Origin: an uncultured Rhodospirillales bacterium
GTDB lineage: Bacteria > Pseudomonadota > Alphaproteobacteria > Acetobacterales > Acetobacteraceae
Direction: 5' to 3'
Length of the DNA stretch: 64,000 nt
NCBI GenBank assembly: GCA_903844135.1
Contig: CAIMSN010000096.1
Span: 1 to 64,000 of the forward strand
Shown piece by piece: positions 54,779 to 64,000 of this stretch. The position numbers and the translations under genes were made by a program. Numbering within the stretch: the first letter of the stretch is position 1; each line of letters starts with the position of its first letter. The notes under the pieces are model-generated. The model was not told the origin of the DNA. It saw nothing but the letters and a program-made list of their open reading frames with translations, and made no database searches.

Positions 54779-55906
54779 TCAACCCGCGCCCAGCACCAGA
54801 TCGTCCCGATGGATCATCTCGTCGCGGCCGCGCCAGCCGAGCAGGGCCTCGATCGCGTCGGAGCGGCGGCCGGCGATCTTCGTGGCGTCGCTGCTGCCGT
54901 AGGCGACCAGGCCGCGCGCCAGCGTCTCGCCGGTTTCGGACAGCACGCGCACCAGGTCGCCACGTTCGAACTGCCCGTCGATGCGTCGCACCCCGGCCGG
55001 CAGCAGCGAGCCGCCGCCGGTCAGCGCCTTCGCCGCCCCGGGATCGATCGTCAGGCTGCCGGCCGGCGGCAGGCCGGCGGCGATCCAGCGCTTGCGGGCG
55101 GAGCGGCCGCCGGGCTCGGCCAGGAACCAGGTGCAGCGCGCGCCGTCCTGCAGCGCGCGCAGCGGATGCGGGATGGCGCCCAGCCCGATGGCCATCGCGC
55201 AGCCGGCGCGCGTGGCGATGCCGGCCGCCAGCAGCTTGGTGCGCATGCCGCCGGAGGAATAGCCCGGCGGGGGCGCGCCGCCCATCGCCTCGATCTGCGG
55301 CGTCAGTGCGGCGATCACCGGCACATGCGTCGCACCCGGGTTCTGGCGCGGGTCGGCGGTGTAGAGCCCGTCTATGTCGGACAGCAGCAAGAGCTGGTCG
55401 GCCTGGATCATCTCGGCGACCCGCGCGGCCAGCCGATCGTTGTCGCCGAAGCGGATCTCGGCGGTGGCGATGGTGTCGTTCTCGTTGATCACCGGCACGC
55501 AACCGAGCCCGAGCAGGGTGGAGAGGGTGGCGCGGGCATTGAGGTAGCGCCGGCGATCCTCGGTATCGTCCGGCGTGAGCAGCAGTTGCGCGGCGACCAG
55601 CCCGTGCGCGGACAGGGCGGCGCTCCAGGCCTGCGCCAGGCGGATCTGCCCGACCGCGGCGGCGGCCTGCTTCTCCTCCAGGCGCAGCGTGCGCCGCTTC
55701 AGCCCGAGCGTATGCCGGGCCAGCGCGATCGCGCCCGACGAGACCACGATCACCTCGACGCCGCGCGCCCTGAGCGCGGCGATGTCGGCCGCCACCCCGT
55801 CCAGCCATTCGGTGCGCGGCCGGGCCTCCTCGGCATCCACCACCAGGGCGCTGCCGATCTTGACCACCAGGCGACGCGCCTTGCCGAGGCGGGGCAGGTC
55901 GGCCAT
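54779..55906 (-). CDS. proB: Glutamate 5-kinase
   Basis: First step of proline synthesis. 375 residues: kinase domain with RLVVKIGSALVV, EVIVVSSGAIALARH, INENDTIATAEIRFGDND and SSGGMRTKLLAAGIA, then a C-terminal PUA domain (from about 285) with RIDGQFERGDLVRVL. ATG at 55906 lies 5 nt after the obgE stop, giving an obgE-proB operon. Its last 231 bp are duplicated at 49758; the tail now in use is probably the one brought by the island, and the protein is intact. Confidence 0.96.
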   Translation of the reverse strand: MADLPRLGKARRLVVKIGSALVVDAEEARPRTEWLDGVAADIAALRARGVEVIVVSSGAIALARHTLGLKRRTLRLEEKQAAAAVGQIRLAQAWSAALSAHGLVAAQLLLTPDDTEDRRRYLNARATLSTLLGLGCVPVINENDTIATAEIRFGDNDRLAARVAEMIQADQLLLLSDIDGLYTADPRQNPGATHVPVIAALTPQIEAMGGAPPPGYSSGGMRTKLLAAGIATRAGCAMAIGLGAIPHPLRALQDGARCTWFLAEPGGRSARKRWIAAGLPPAGSLTIDPGAAKALTGGGSLLPAGVRRIDGQFERGDLVRVLSETGETLARGLVAYGSSDATKIAGRRSDAIEALLGWRGRDEMIHRDDLVLGAG

Positions 55907-55911
55907 GCGGG

Positions 55912-56991
<1,080 letters not shown>

Positions 56992-57013
56992 TGGATCCAG
57001 GGAGAATAAGACG

Positions 57014-57042
57014 AAAAAGGGGTCGGCCCGAAGGCCGACCCC
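57014..57042 (-). terminator. Terminator of rplU-rpmA
   Basis: Minus strand GGGGTCGGCC-TTCG-GGCCGACCCC followed by TTTTT, 28 nt after the rpmA stop. Perfect 10-bp stem. Confidence 0.93.
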
Positions 57043-57069
57043 TGGTCCGCGACCCGATGGTCGGGCGAT

Positions 57070-57339
57070 TTATTCCGCGGCGAGCGGGCCGGCGTCGACC
57101 GAGACCTGCACGCGGCCTTCGGCGCGGGTCTCGAACTTCACCGCGCCGTCGATCAGCGCGAAGATGGTGTGGTCGCGGCCGACGCCGACATTGCGGCCGG
57201 CCTTCACCTTGGTGCCGCGCTGGCGGATGATGATGTTGCCGGCGATCACGGCCTCGCCGCCGAACTTCTTGACGCCGAGACGACGGCCCGCGGTATCGCG
57301 GCCGTTGCGGGACGAGCCGCCTGCTTTCTTATGTGCCAT
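57070..57339 (-). CDS. rpmA: Ribosomal protein L27
   Basis: 89-residue 50S protein near the peptidyl-transferase centre. [20 protein letters not shown] and LGVKKFGGE at the start and [23 protein letters not shown] later are the invariant L27 sequence; the short N-terminus needs no protease cleavage. Follows rplU by 70 bp, same operon. Confidence 0.98.
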   Translation of the reverse strand: MAHKKAGGSSRNGRDTAGRRLGVKKFGGEAVIAGNIIIRQRGTKVKAGRNVGVGRDHTIFALIDGAVKFETRAEGRVQVSVDAGPLAAE

Positions 57340-57409
57340 TGCCTGAACTCCTCATGAGGCTTTGCTGCCGCTTCTCGTGCCGGGACCGCGCTCGGGCCCC
57401 GGGACGGGT

Positions 57410-57727
57410 TCAGGCGGCGCTGATCTCGCCGATGCGCAGCACCGTGACGGGCTGGCGGTGGCCGTTGCGGCGGCGGCTGTTCTGCCGGCGACGCTTCTTG
57501 AAGATGATCACGGTGTCGAGCCGGTCCTGGGCGATCACCGTGGCGGTCACGGTGGCGCCGGGCACCAGCGGGGCGCCGATCACGGTGCTGCCCTCTCCGC
57601 CACCGACCGCGAGCACGTCGGTGAAGGTGTAGGTGGCGCCGGCCTCGACATCGAGCTTCTCGACCTTGAGCACCTGCTCGGGGGTCACGCGATACTGTTT
57701 TCCGCCAGTGCGGATGACTGCAAACAT
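57410..57727 (-). CDS. rplU: Ribosomal protein L21
   Basis: 105-residue 23S rRNA-binding protein. [20 protein letters not shown], then [14 protein letters not shown], and the basic loop [17 protein letters not shown] followed by TVLRIGEI are diagnostic. First gene of rplU-rpmA, with a promoter about 145 bp upstream. Confidence 0.97.
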   Translation of the reverse strand: MFAVIRTGGKQYRVTPEQVLKVEKLDVEAGATYTFTDVLAVGGGEGSTVIGAPLVPGATVTATVIAQDRLDTVIIFKKRRRQNSRRRNGHRQPVTVLRIGEISAA

Positions 57728-57869
57728 CTGTCTCTGCTTTCCGATCTCTCAGGCCCGGCGACGCCGGTTTCCGGCTGTCCTCGACCCCAGTCGCTTTTTA
57801 TGATGGGTCCCGCGCGAACGCGGAACAACGTGCCCCCGGGCCTTCACGGTCCGGTCGCGACGAGCGGTG

Positions 57870-57899
57870 CGCATACAGGATCCGGCTTTCTTCTGTCAA
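57870..57899 (-). promoter_or_regulatory. Promoter of rplU-rpmA
   Basis: Minus strand TTGACA (57899..57894), 18-nt spacer, TATGCG (57875..57870). The -35 is a perfect consensus, the -10 partial. It is back-to-back with the tRNA-Ser promoter. Confidence 0.6.
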
Positions 57900-57903
57900 G
57901 CTG

Positions 57904-57933
57904 TTGCCAACCGGACCGGCCAGACCCTATAAG
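57904..57933 (+). promoter_or_regulatory. Promoter of tRNA-Ser
   Basis: TTGCCA (57904..57909), 18-nt spacer, TATAAG (57928..57933), about 20 bp before the tRNA. Confidence 0.6.
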
Positions 57934-57952
57934 CCGCCCCGCTGCTGCCTCG

Positions 57953-58043
<91 letters not shown>

Positions 58044-58166
58044 GCGGTAGCGCGACCCCCGTCAGCCCGTGTCAGGTATCTTGTCCCGTCGGCTTTTCGG
58101 CCGATTTCGGTCGCTCCGGGATGGCGATGGAGCGGACGCGCTTGCGGGCCAAGAGAGGTTTGCGGC

Positions 58167-58373
58167 GTGACGATCGCGCAGAGGCTGGATACGGCTGGAC
58201 AGCCGGACATGCCCGCGAGCGCGATCGCGAGCGGGTGCGCCGACTTCATCCTTGCACCTGGACTGATACCCGGAATGATCCGTGAGATCACATCGGCTGC
58301 GGGCAAACGTGTCCACGGTGCCGAAATCGATGAGGACCGCTGCCGAGCACCCTTCGCGCTCGCGGTCCGCTGA
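58167..58373 (+). pseudogene. CheB methylesterase fragment
   Basis: A 68-codon open stretch reads DTAGQPDMPASAIASGCADF followed by ILAPGLIPGMI, which matches the end of the CheB methylesterase domain (the MPxSAI..G..D..L.P pattern). The response-regulator half and the catalytic Ser/His region are absent, and no chemotaxis genes are nearby. The gap 58043..58659 holds nothing else I can identify. Confidence 0.55.
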
Positions 58374-58659
58374 GCGTGACAGGCGAGGCAACGGCATGGC
58401 GGGTCGGCCAACCGGTCTCATCGCAAAGTCATGAGGCGGGGGGACGTCGCGTGAGGCCCCCCGGATCCTGATGCGGCCGTTCTGGCTTGCTGGTCCGCCG
58501 TGGGCTGCGCCGTCACCTGACGCCCTGCGGGCGCTTCGTCGCATTCGCATAGTCGCTTCGCGTTTTCCAGCCGGTTCACCCCGCGCCGTCGCGGCTACAG
58601 TCTGGCGGCGAGGGCAAGCGACGCCTCTGACGCGCCTGGATCCGACCAGAGGGGCCTTC

Positions 58660-59310
58660 ATGTCGACCGACAGCCAACTGCAGCACGCCGTCCTGGAAGA
58701 ACTCGGATGGGAGCCGAGCGTGGTCGCCGCGCATATCGGCGTCAGCGCCAAGGCCGGAATCGTCACCCTGACCGGACACGTTCTGACCTTCGCCCAGAAG
58801 CACGCGGCGGAGACGGCGGCCCGGCGGGTGAAGGGCGTGACCGGTGTCGCGGAGGAGATCGACGTGGTGCTGCCGGTCGAGCCGAGACGGACCGACGAGG
58901 CGATCGCCGCCGCGGCCCTGTCGCAGCTCGGCTGGGACGTGCTGATCCCGAAAGACGCTCTCCAGGTCGTGGTCGATGACGGCTGGGTCACGCTGATCGG
59001 CGCCGTCGAGTGGAACTACCAGAGGGAAGCGGCCGTCACGACCATTCGTCATCTGGCTGGCGTCACCGGTCTCTCCAACGAGGTCACGCTCCGGCCGCAT
59101 CTCGATGCGGAAAGCATCAGGGACGAGATCATCCACGCCATGCACCGCTCCTGGTTCTTTGATACGAACACGATCGCGGTCAGCACCGACGGCGGCATGG
59201 TGACTCTCAGCGGCAGCGTGCATCGCCCGCATGACAGGCAAGTCGCCGCGATGACGGCCTGGTCGGCGCCCGGGGTCACGGCCGTCCGCAACGGGATCGC
59301 AGTGAACTGA
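58660..59310 (+). CDS. Three-BON-domain protein
   Basis: 216 residues with three successive BON domains (about 5-70, 78-145, 152-214), each with the V.LTG.V pattern: GIVTLTGHVLTFAQKHAAE, GWVTLIGAVEWNYQREAA, GMVTLSGSVHRPHDRQVA. No signal peptide, so cytoplasmic, unlike OsmY. Such proteins are often stress-induced in proteobacteria; exact function unknown. AGAGGGG precedes the ATG at 58660. Confidence 0.88.
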   Translation: MSTDSQLQHAVLEELGWEPSVVAAHIGVSAKAGIVTLTGHVLTFAQKHAAETAARRVKGVTGVAEEIDVVLPVEPRRTDEAIAAAALSQLGWDVLIPKDALQVVVDDGWVTLIGAVEWNYQREAAVTTIRHLAGVTGLSNEVTLRPHLDAESIRDEIIHAMHRSWFFDTNTIAVSTDGGMVTLSGSVHRPHDRQVAAMTAWSAPGVTAVRNGIAVN

Positions 59311-59344
59311 AGCATCGCCGGCCATGTTGCCGTTCCAGGCGTCG

Positions 59345-59545
59345 CGGCCGGCACCATCCAGACGACCGGCGATCGCGTCAACTCGATTATGATAGCGGGA
59401 TGCTCCCGATGCAGCCCGGCGAGCGCCGTCGCCAGGATATGCGTCGTGACAGTCTCCGCCCTGGTGACGCAGACCCGGCCGGCGTTGCTGACGTTGCTGG
59501 CGACCACGAGCAAGAACCGCAGATCGTCCCAGTCCGTCACCGCCC
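59345..59545 (-). pseudogene. LysR regulator remnant
   Basis: TDWDDLRFLLVVA is the usual beginning of a LysR protein, but it runs straight into GRVCVTRAETVTTHILATAL and LAGLHREHPAIIIELT, which normally lie about 75-80 residues further on. Most of the helix-turn-helix and the whole effector domain are missing. It is divergent from the intact osmC-like gene, which it may once have regulated. Confidence 0.65.
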
Positions 59546-59690
59546 GTCTCCATGCGAATTCGCATTTCCGCTCGTCTGGCTTCGATGTTTCGTCATGGCA
59601 CGATCGGCCTATGGTCAACCAGCCGCTGGCGGAGCGCGCGAGCCGTCACGACAGGATCCGGCATAGGTTTGAAAACGTGAGGGACATCGC

Positions 59691-60197
59691 ATGAAACAGC
59701 CCATCAGGGTGGTTGGGCCGAGGCAGGAGACGGCCGGCCCGGAGAGCGCTTCGATGCGCACGTTCCGATGCCGCACCGTCGCCCAGGGCCGGTTCAGCCA
59801 GCTCAACTATATCCGTGACCTGCCGGCCCAGCCCGTGGCCGAAGCGGAGCCGACGGCGCTGTCGGGCGAGGCGCTGGCGCCGAACGCATCGGAGGCGCTG
59901 CTCGCGGCGTTCGGGTCGTGCCTGGCGGTGGGACTGCATGCCAACGCGATCGTCCGGGGAATACCGATCCGATCGCTGGAACTGGAATTGACCGGAGCGG
60001 TCGATACGGCCGCGGCATGGGGAGTCGGGAGGCTCAACCCCGGTGCGGTCGGGTTCGAGACCGTGCATGTCCGCGTCAGACTGGATGCCGACAGCCCGCG
60101 ATCGGTTCTGGAAGACCTGATCAGGCATACCGTGCTTTGGTCACCGGTCGCCAACACACTGCACAATCCGGTCGAGCTGGATATCGCGCTCGCCTAA
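59691..60197 (+). CDS. OsmC/Ohr-family protein
   Basis: 168-residue OsmC-fold protein. APNASEALLAAFGSCLAVGL is the conserved helix with the peroxidatic-type cysteine, and DTAAAWGVGRLNPGAVGFET the following strand region. Only one cysteine is seen, so a full Ohr-type peroxidase (two cysteines) is unlikely. GTGAGGGA precedes the ATG at 59691. Confidence 0.85.
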   Translation: MKQPIRVVGPRQETAGPESASMRTFRCRTVAQGRFSQLNYIRDLPAQPVAEAEPTALSGEALAPNASEALLAAFGSCLAVGLHANAIVRGIPIRSLELELTGAVDTAAAWGVGRLNPGAVGFETVHVRVRLDADSPRSVLEDLIRHTVLWSPVANTLHNPVELDIALA

Positions 60198-60406
60198 CAA
60201 CGGCCACTCCGGCACATCGCGGTTCCACCATACCCGCAGCGGCTGGCCCGAGATTGGACCGGCAGGGTGCGCATTCGAAACCGAATAGCCGATCACCACG
60301 GCATGGCCGGCGCTACGCCGTCCAGACAGCTACATTGATCCGCCGGGGATTCCTCGCCTCGAGCAACCAGGCCGCCGATCGTCCGGCCGCAGACGCCGGA
60401 TCCGCC

Positions 60407-61792
60407 ATGCACCTAGACCCGGTCTTCCTCTCGCGCGTACAATTCGTCTGGGTCATCGCCCTGCATATCCTGCTGCCGGCCTTCACGGTCGGGCTCGCCT
60501 CCTTCATCGCTTGTGTCGAAGGAATGAGCTTCTTCACCGGCCGGACGGTCTATGCGCGAATCTCGCAATTCTGGATCCGCATCTTCTCCGTCGCCTTCGG
60601 TATGGGTGTGGTGTCGGGTATCGTGATGCCGTTCCAGTTCGGCACCAACTGGAGCCGGTTCTCCGATGCGACCGCGAACGTGATTGCGCCCTTGCTGGCC
60701 TACGAGGGTCTCACCGCTTTCTTCCTGGAGGCGACCTTCCTCGGAGTCCTGCTGTTCGGGCGCAGGCTGGTGCCGCGCTGGGTGCATTTCATGGCGGCGG
60801 TGGCCGTGGCGCTTGGCACATTGTCGTCCTCGTTCTGGATCCTGGCGGCCAATAGCTGGATGCAGACGCCGGCAGGATACGCCCTGATCGGCGGACGATT
60901 CTTTCCGACCAACTGGTGGGCGGTGATCTTCAATCCGTCCTTCCCGTATCGCCTCGCGCATACGGTGACGGCGTTCTACATCTCCACCGGCTTCGTGGTG
61001 CTGGGGATCGGCGCATGGATGGTTCGCGCGCGGCGCTTTCCGGAGGAGGGCAGGATCATCATGTCCGCGACCCTTTGGCTGCTCCTGGTGCTGGTGCCGC
61101 TGCAGATCGGTCTCGGCGATCTTCATGGTTTGAACACGCTGCGCTATCAGCCCACCAAGCTCGCGGCGCTGGAAGGGCGATACGACAGCGCTGCCCCGGC
61201 GCCGCTGACCCTGTTCGGTATCCCCGACGACGCACGTGGCGTCATGCGCGACGAGATCGCCATTCCCCGGCTCGGCAGCCTGCTGCTGACCCACTCCTGG
61301 AACGGGCGGATCCGCGGCCTGAACGACTGGCCCGTCGACCGTCGGCCTCCGGTCGGGCCACCTTTCTACGCCTTCCGCATTATGGTCGGTGCCGGTCTGC
61401 TGATGCTGGCGCTGGTGGTGGTCGGTAACCTCATGCGCCGGCGGGACGCGTTCGTGACCTCGGAAGCGTTCCTGCGCGCCTGCGAGTGCGCCGGACCGCT
61501 CGGGTTCGTCGCCGTGCTGGCCGGCTGGACCACCACAGAGGTCGGACGCCAGCCCTGGACCGTGTTCGGATTGCTCCGAACCTCGGAGTCGGTGACGCCG
61601 TCTCTCACCGGACCGGATGTCCTGCTGTCGCTGCTCGGATATGTCGCCGTGTATGCGGTGATCTTTCCCGGAGGCTTCCTGGTGATGCGGCGCATCGTCC
61701 GCGCCGGGCCGCAAAGTCAGGCAATCGACGAGCCGGGTCAGGGCAGGCGTGCGATGCTGCCGATCGCGCGCGCTCCGGAGCTGACGCCATGA
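60407..61792 (+). CDS. cioA: Cyanide-insensitive bd-type quinol oxidase subunit I
   Basis: 461-residue catalytic subunit of cytochrome bd. SRVQFVWVIALHILLPAFTV has the heme b595-region His, IVMPFQFGTNWSRFS and LEATFLGVLLFG the N-terminal helices, and GWTTTEVGRQPWTVFGLLRT the C-terminal motif in the CioA form. The short Q-loop (MRDEIAIPRLGSLLL region) also fits the CIO subgroup. A 500-codon frame opens upstream but the protein begins at MHLDPVFLSR (60407). Overlaps cioB by 4 nt. Confidence 0.93.
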   Translation: MHLDPVFLSRVQFVWVIALHILLPAFTVGLASFIACVEGMSFFTGRTVYARISQFWIRIFSVAFGMGVVSGIVMPFQFGTNWSRFSDATANVIAPLLAYEGLTAFFLEATFLGVLLFGRRLVPRWVHFMAAVAVALGTLSSSFWILAANSWMQTPAGYALIGGRFFPTNWWAVIFNPSFPYRLAHTVTAFYISTGFVVLGIGAWMVRARRFPEEGRIIMSATLWLLLVLVPLQIGLGDLHGLNTLRYQPTKLAALEGRYDSAAPAPLTLFGIPDDARGVMRDEIAIPRLGSLLLTHSWNGRIRGLNDWPVDRRPPVGPPFYAFRIMVGAGLLMLALVVVGNLMRRRDAFVTSEAFLRACECAGPLGFVAVLAGWTTTEVGRQPWTVFGLLRTSESVTPSLTGPDVLLSLLGYVAVYAVIFPGGFLVMRRIVRAGPQSQAIDEPGQGRRAMLPIARAPELTP

Positions 61793-62805
61793 TCTCCGCC
61801 CTGCTGCCGGATTTCGTGCCGATCTGGACAGCGATCCTCGCCGTCGGCATTTTCCTGTACGTCGTGCTCGACGGATTCGATCTCGGCGTCGGGATCCTGT
61901 TTCGCTTCGCGCCCGACCTCCAGTCGCGCAACCTGCTGATGAACAGCATCGCGCCGGTCTGGGATGGCAACGAGACGTGGTTGATCCTGGGTGGCGTGGG
62001 TCTGCTGGTCGCATTTCCGCTGGCTTTCGCGATCATCATCCCGGCGGTGTATTTCCCGATCCTGGTCATGCTTCTGGCGCTGTGCTTCCGCGGGGTCGCG
62101 TTCGAGTTCCGCTCTCGCGACGTCGCGCACCGCGGATTCTGGGACCACGGGTTCTTCCTGGGATCGGTGATCGCGACCTTCGTCCAGGGCATCGTGCTCG
62201 GCGCCTTCATCCAGGGTTTCAAGGTTGAGGGCAGGGTATTTGCTGGCGGCAGCTTCGACTGCTTCACGCCGTTCTCGCTCATGACCGGGATCGCGCTGGT
62301 GTTCGGCTACGGATTGCTCGGTGCCGGCTGGCTGGTGATGAAGACATCCGGCGCGCTTCAGAAAAGCATAAGGGTGCAGGGTGTCTGGTGCCTGTGTGGA
62401 GTCTGCGCCTGCATCGCGGCGGTCAGTCTCTGGTCACCATTGCTGGATCTCGATATCGCGCTGCGGTGGCTGAGCTGGCCGAACAGCCTCGTCCTCGCGC
62501 CGATCCCGGTTCTCACCCTCTGCGTCGCGCTGCTGACGGGACGTGCGCTGCGGAACGGCTCGGAGGCCGGGCCGTTCGTCGGTGCAATCTTCCTGTTCCT
62601 GCTGTCCTACGGCGGAATCGCCGTCAGCCTGTGGCCGATGATCGTTCCGCATCACTATACGGTCTGGGAGGCGGCGTCGTCGCCGAAGACGCAGGCCTTC
62701 CTGCTCGTCGGCACCGCCTTCCTGCTTCCGACCGTTCTGCTCTACACGGCGTGGTCGTACTGGGTGTTCCGCGGCAAGGTGAGGGGCGATATCGGCTATC
62801 ACTAA
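61789..62805 (+). CDS. cioB: Cyanide-insensitive bd-type quinol oxidase subunit II
   Basis: 338-residue partner of CioA with eight or nine membrane helices. FLYVVLDGFDLGVGILFRF, NSIAPVWDGNETWLILGG and LCFRGVAFEFR are the CydB/CioB signature. Together with CioA it oxidises quinol and reduces O2 without pumping, a low-proton-yield outlet beside the proton-pumping Cyo. ATGA overlap with cioA. No cydX-like ORF seen after it. Confidence 0.94.
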   Translation: MISALLPDFVPIWTAILAVGIFLYVVLDGFDLGVGILFRFAPDLQSRNLLMNSIAPVWDGNETWLILGGVGLLVAFPLAFAIIIPAVYFPILVMLLALCFRGVAFEFRSRDVAHRGFWDHGFFLGSVIATFVQGIVLGAFIQGFKVEGRVFAGGSFDCFTPFSLMTGIALVFGYGLLGAGWLVMKTSGALQKSIRVQGVWCLCGVCACIAAVSLWSPLLDLDIALRWLSWPNSLVLAPIPVLTLCVALLTGRALRNGSEAGPFVGAIFLFLLSYGGIAVSLWPMIVPHHYTVWEAASSPKTQAFLLVGTAFLLPTVLLYTAWSYWVFRGKVRGDIGYH

Positions 62806-63105
62806 CCAGGGCAAATCCTGACCGGATCAAGCCGTTCGCACCGCCGCCGCCGCGGCGGTCAGGCCGTCTGCTTTTGATCGTCCCGCCTGGCCCAGGGTTT
62901 CTGGAAACCCATCAGTGGGTTCAGGCGAACACGCAGTATTCCTCAGCGCGCAGTATGGCGCCGTCGCCGGTCGTCCGCAGATGCCCTGACACACCCAAGG
63001 TCGCTACCCCGGACGGGGCCGTGAGCGCGGAATAGGTCGCGGTCGCATGGACCAGCGCCTGCCGGCGCCACACCGGCCGCCTGCTGCGATGCAGAATAAT
63101 GAATA

Positions 63106-63131
63106 TTGTCAGCCATTGTTGACAAATGTCA
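63106..63131. promoter_or_regulatory. Overlapping palindromes, probable operator
   Basis: TTGTCA-N8-TGACAA (63106..63125) overlaps TGACA-AA-TGTCA (63120..63131) in an AT-richer patch. The pattern resembles operators of GntR-family regulators. The rest of 62806..63193 holds no gene I can support. Confidence 0.4.
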
Positions 63132-63193
63132 TAACCCGTCGGTAGCCTGCTTTCTCAGGGACGTCCCCTCCTGGTCCAGCGATGCGGAGACCC

Positions 63194-63364
63194 ATGAAAA
63201 CGCTCTGGTCGGATCAGGATGCATCGGTGTCCGCGCTGCAGCAGTTGCAGGCCACGCTTGGCCAGCCGGTCGCGCCCGACGCGAATCACGACGTCCCTGC
63301 TTTCGCACCGCTCGCTCGAACGCCCGCGAAACCCTCGCACGAGGAGGCGGCGATCTTGCGCTAG
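63194..63364 (+). CDS. Short ORF, unknown or remnant
   Basis: 56 codons from ATG at 63194 (MKTLWSDQDASVSALQQLQA), ending 80 bp before the solute-binding protein gene. The opening words resemble the N-terminus of RhaD-type aldolase/dehydrogenases, but nothing else does, so it may be a truncated gene or a chance frame. Low confidence. Confidence 0.25.
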   Translation: MKTLWSDQDASVSALQQLQATLGQPVAPDANHDVPAFAPLARTPAKPSHEEAAILR

Positions 63365-63444
63365 AGGATTTTATCGTCCGGCGCCGCGAGGCCGACGGGA
63401 ATCACGGATAGACCTGCGCCAGGCAGGCAACCAGGGGGGATTCG

Positions 63445-64000
63445 ATGCAGAGGAACACGACAGCAGATGTGCGCGACGCTGGGCGAACGGCGCGGGGATA
63501 CGCGGCGCTGACACGGCGCAGCTTGCTGGGTGGCGCCGGTGCGGCGTCTGTCCTTGGCGCCTCGCGCCTCGCCCGCGCGGCCGATCATCCGCTGAAGGGC
63601 CAGTCCATCCATATGGCCATCCTCGGCATCGCCGGCTGGACGCCCTCGAAGCTCGGCGTCGACCTCGCCCCGGATTTCAAGCGCTTCGCCAAGGCGACCT
63701 ACGGTTACGATGTGGATTTCTCCTACACCGAGGCCCCGTTCAGTCAGCTCTTCCAGAAGGCGGCAACGTCGCTCGCCACGCGCAGCGCCGAGTACAACAT
63801 CATTATCTCCGACAGCCAGTGGCTCGGTGCACTGGCGCAACCGAAATGGATCCTTCCGCTCGACAAATATATCGCGCAGCGGCCGGGCCTGAACGTCGAA
63901 TGGTTCTCGCCTGTCGTAAGGTCAGCCTACCAGGCCTATCCCGACGGCTCGCCGCAGCGCTGGGGGCTGCCGCAGGAAGGCGACTGCATGGGGCTCTATA
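63445..64000 (+). CDS. Tat-exported solute-binding protein of an ABC importer (partial)
   Basis: About 185 residues visible, running off the right edge. Twin-arginine signal LTRRSLLGGAGAASVLGASR near residues 23-42, cleavage probably after ARA, then a family 1 extracellular solute-binding fold: IHMAILGIAGWTPSKLGVDL, DFSYTEAPFSQLFQKAATSL, NIIISDSQWLGALAQ and GLPQEGDCMGLY, typical of sugar-binding proteins. GGGGGGA precedes the ATG at 63445. The transporter genes are presumably beyond the window. Confidence 0.85.
   Translation, partial: MQRNTTADVRDAGRTARGYAALTRRSLLGGAGAASVLGASRLARAADHPLKGQSIHMAILGIAGWTPSKLGVDLAPDFKRFAKATYGYDVDFSYTEAPFSQLFQKAATSLATRSAEYNIIISDSQWLGALAQPKWILPLDKYIAQRPGLNVEWFSPVVRSAYQAYPDGSPQRWGLPQEGDCMGLY

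Larger units (their letters stand above)
49758..55004. mobile_element. Restriction-modification island in the 3' end of proB
   Basis: A 231-bp stretch (49758..49988) matches 54774..55004 with 11 mismatches and no gaps. Both copies are the 3' end of proB plus a few bases past its stop. Between them lie a type II endonuclease, its methylase, an RHH protein and a relaxase-like remnant, with visibly lower GC than outside. The layout is that of an element inserted in a gene 3' end, restoring it on one side and leaving the displaced tail on the other. No integrase or recombinase gene is visible. Confidence 0.8.

Noticed and set aside
62943-63125. 60-codon minus-strand ORF
   Set aside because: No ribosome site or recognisable sequence, and it overlaps the palindromes; an alternative frame there ends like the tail of some protein but could not be placed.

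Overview
The window is a stretch of GC-rich (by eye roughly two-thirds G+C) chromosome from an alphaproteobacterium. The mraZ-rsmH-ftsL-ftsI start of the division cluster, GapR (DUF2312), class II DAHP synthase, the cyoABCD quinol oxidase together with a CioAB-type bd oxidase, and the hairpin repeats scattered between genes all point to Rhodospirillales, most likely Acetobacteraceae. The family assignment is an inference from gene content; there is no 16S gene here.

Layout. 1-4.0 kb (minus strand): division genes with a textbook MraZ operator, then RNase P RNA. 4.1-8.7 kb (minus): a solitary Rieske protein with a membrane-anchored partner, then a Mo/Fe-S oxidoreductase of fused Fe-S plus Mo architecture with its FAD subunit. 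8.9-21.6 kb: housekeeping and stress genes (thioredoxin-fold protein, M3 peptidase, DeoR regulator with MFS transporter, RlmM-like methyltransferase with DUF423 protein, prolyl aminopeptidase, DUF4142 lipoprotein, ABM monooxygenase, cobalamin adenosyltransferase, CobA, ferredoxin-NADP reductase, glutathione reductase, SMR pump). 21.7-27.8 kb: a compact carbohydrate locus (SIS isomerase, SorC-type regulator, RbsB/RbsA/RbsC-like transporter, TIM-barrel isomerase). 27.8-36.9 kb: AlkB, then a tightly overlapping aroG(II)-pncB-unknown-gltX operon, then cyoABCD. 37-49.7 kb: MATE pump with a membrane HExxH protein, cysS, a TrmJ-like methyltransferase, rpsD with a structured leader, prfC, a HigBA pair, a dead PfpI/DJ-1 gene, a NUDIX protein, zwf, gapR and a GT61 glycosyltransferase.

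49.76-55.0 kb is the accessory part. A BsuBI/PstI-type restriction endonuclease, its adenine methyltransferase, a ribbon-helix-helix protein and a frameshifted relaxase-like remnant lie between two 231-bp copies (11 mismatches) of the 3' end of proB. The complete proB is on the right and a severed proB tail on the left. The segment is visibly AT-richer than its surroundings and looks like a small island inserted in the proB 3' end; no integrase is visible.

55-64 kb: proB, obgE, rpmA, rplU and tRNA-Ser(CGA), then a zone of gene decay (CheB and LysR fragments) mixed with intact genes for a three-BON protein, an OsmC protein, CioAB, and the start of a Tat-exported solute-binding protein cut by the right edge. 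Short tandem repeats sit at gene ends (a 25-bp unit after pip, eight exact copies of an 8-bp unit after the sugar isomerase). A composite double-hairpin repeat occurs three times (near prfC, proB and obgE).
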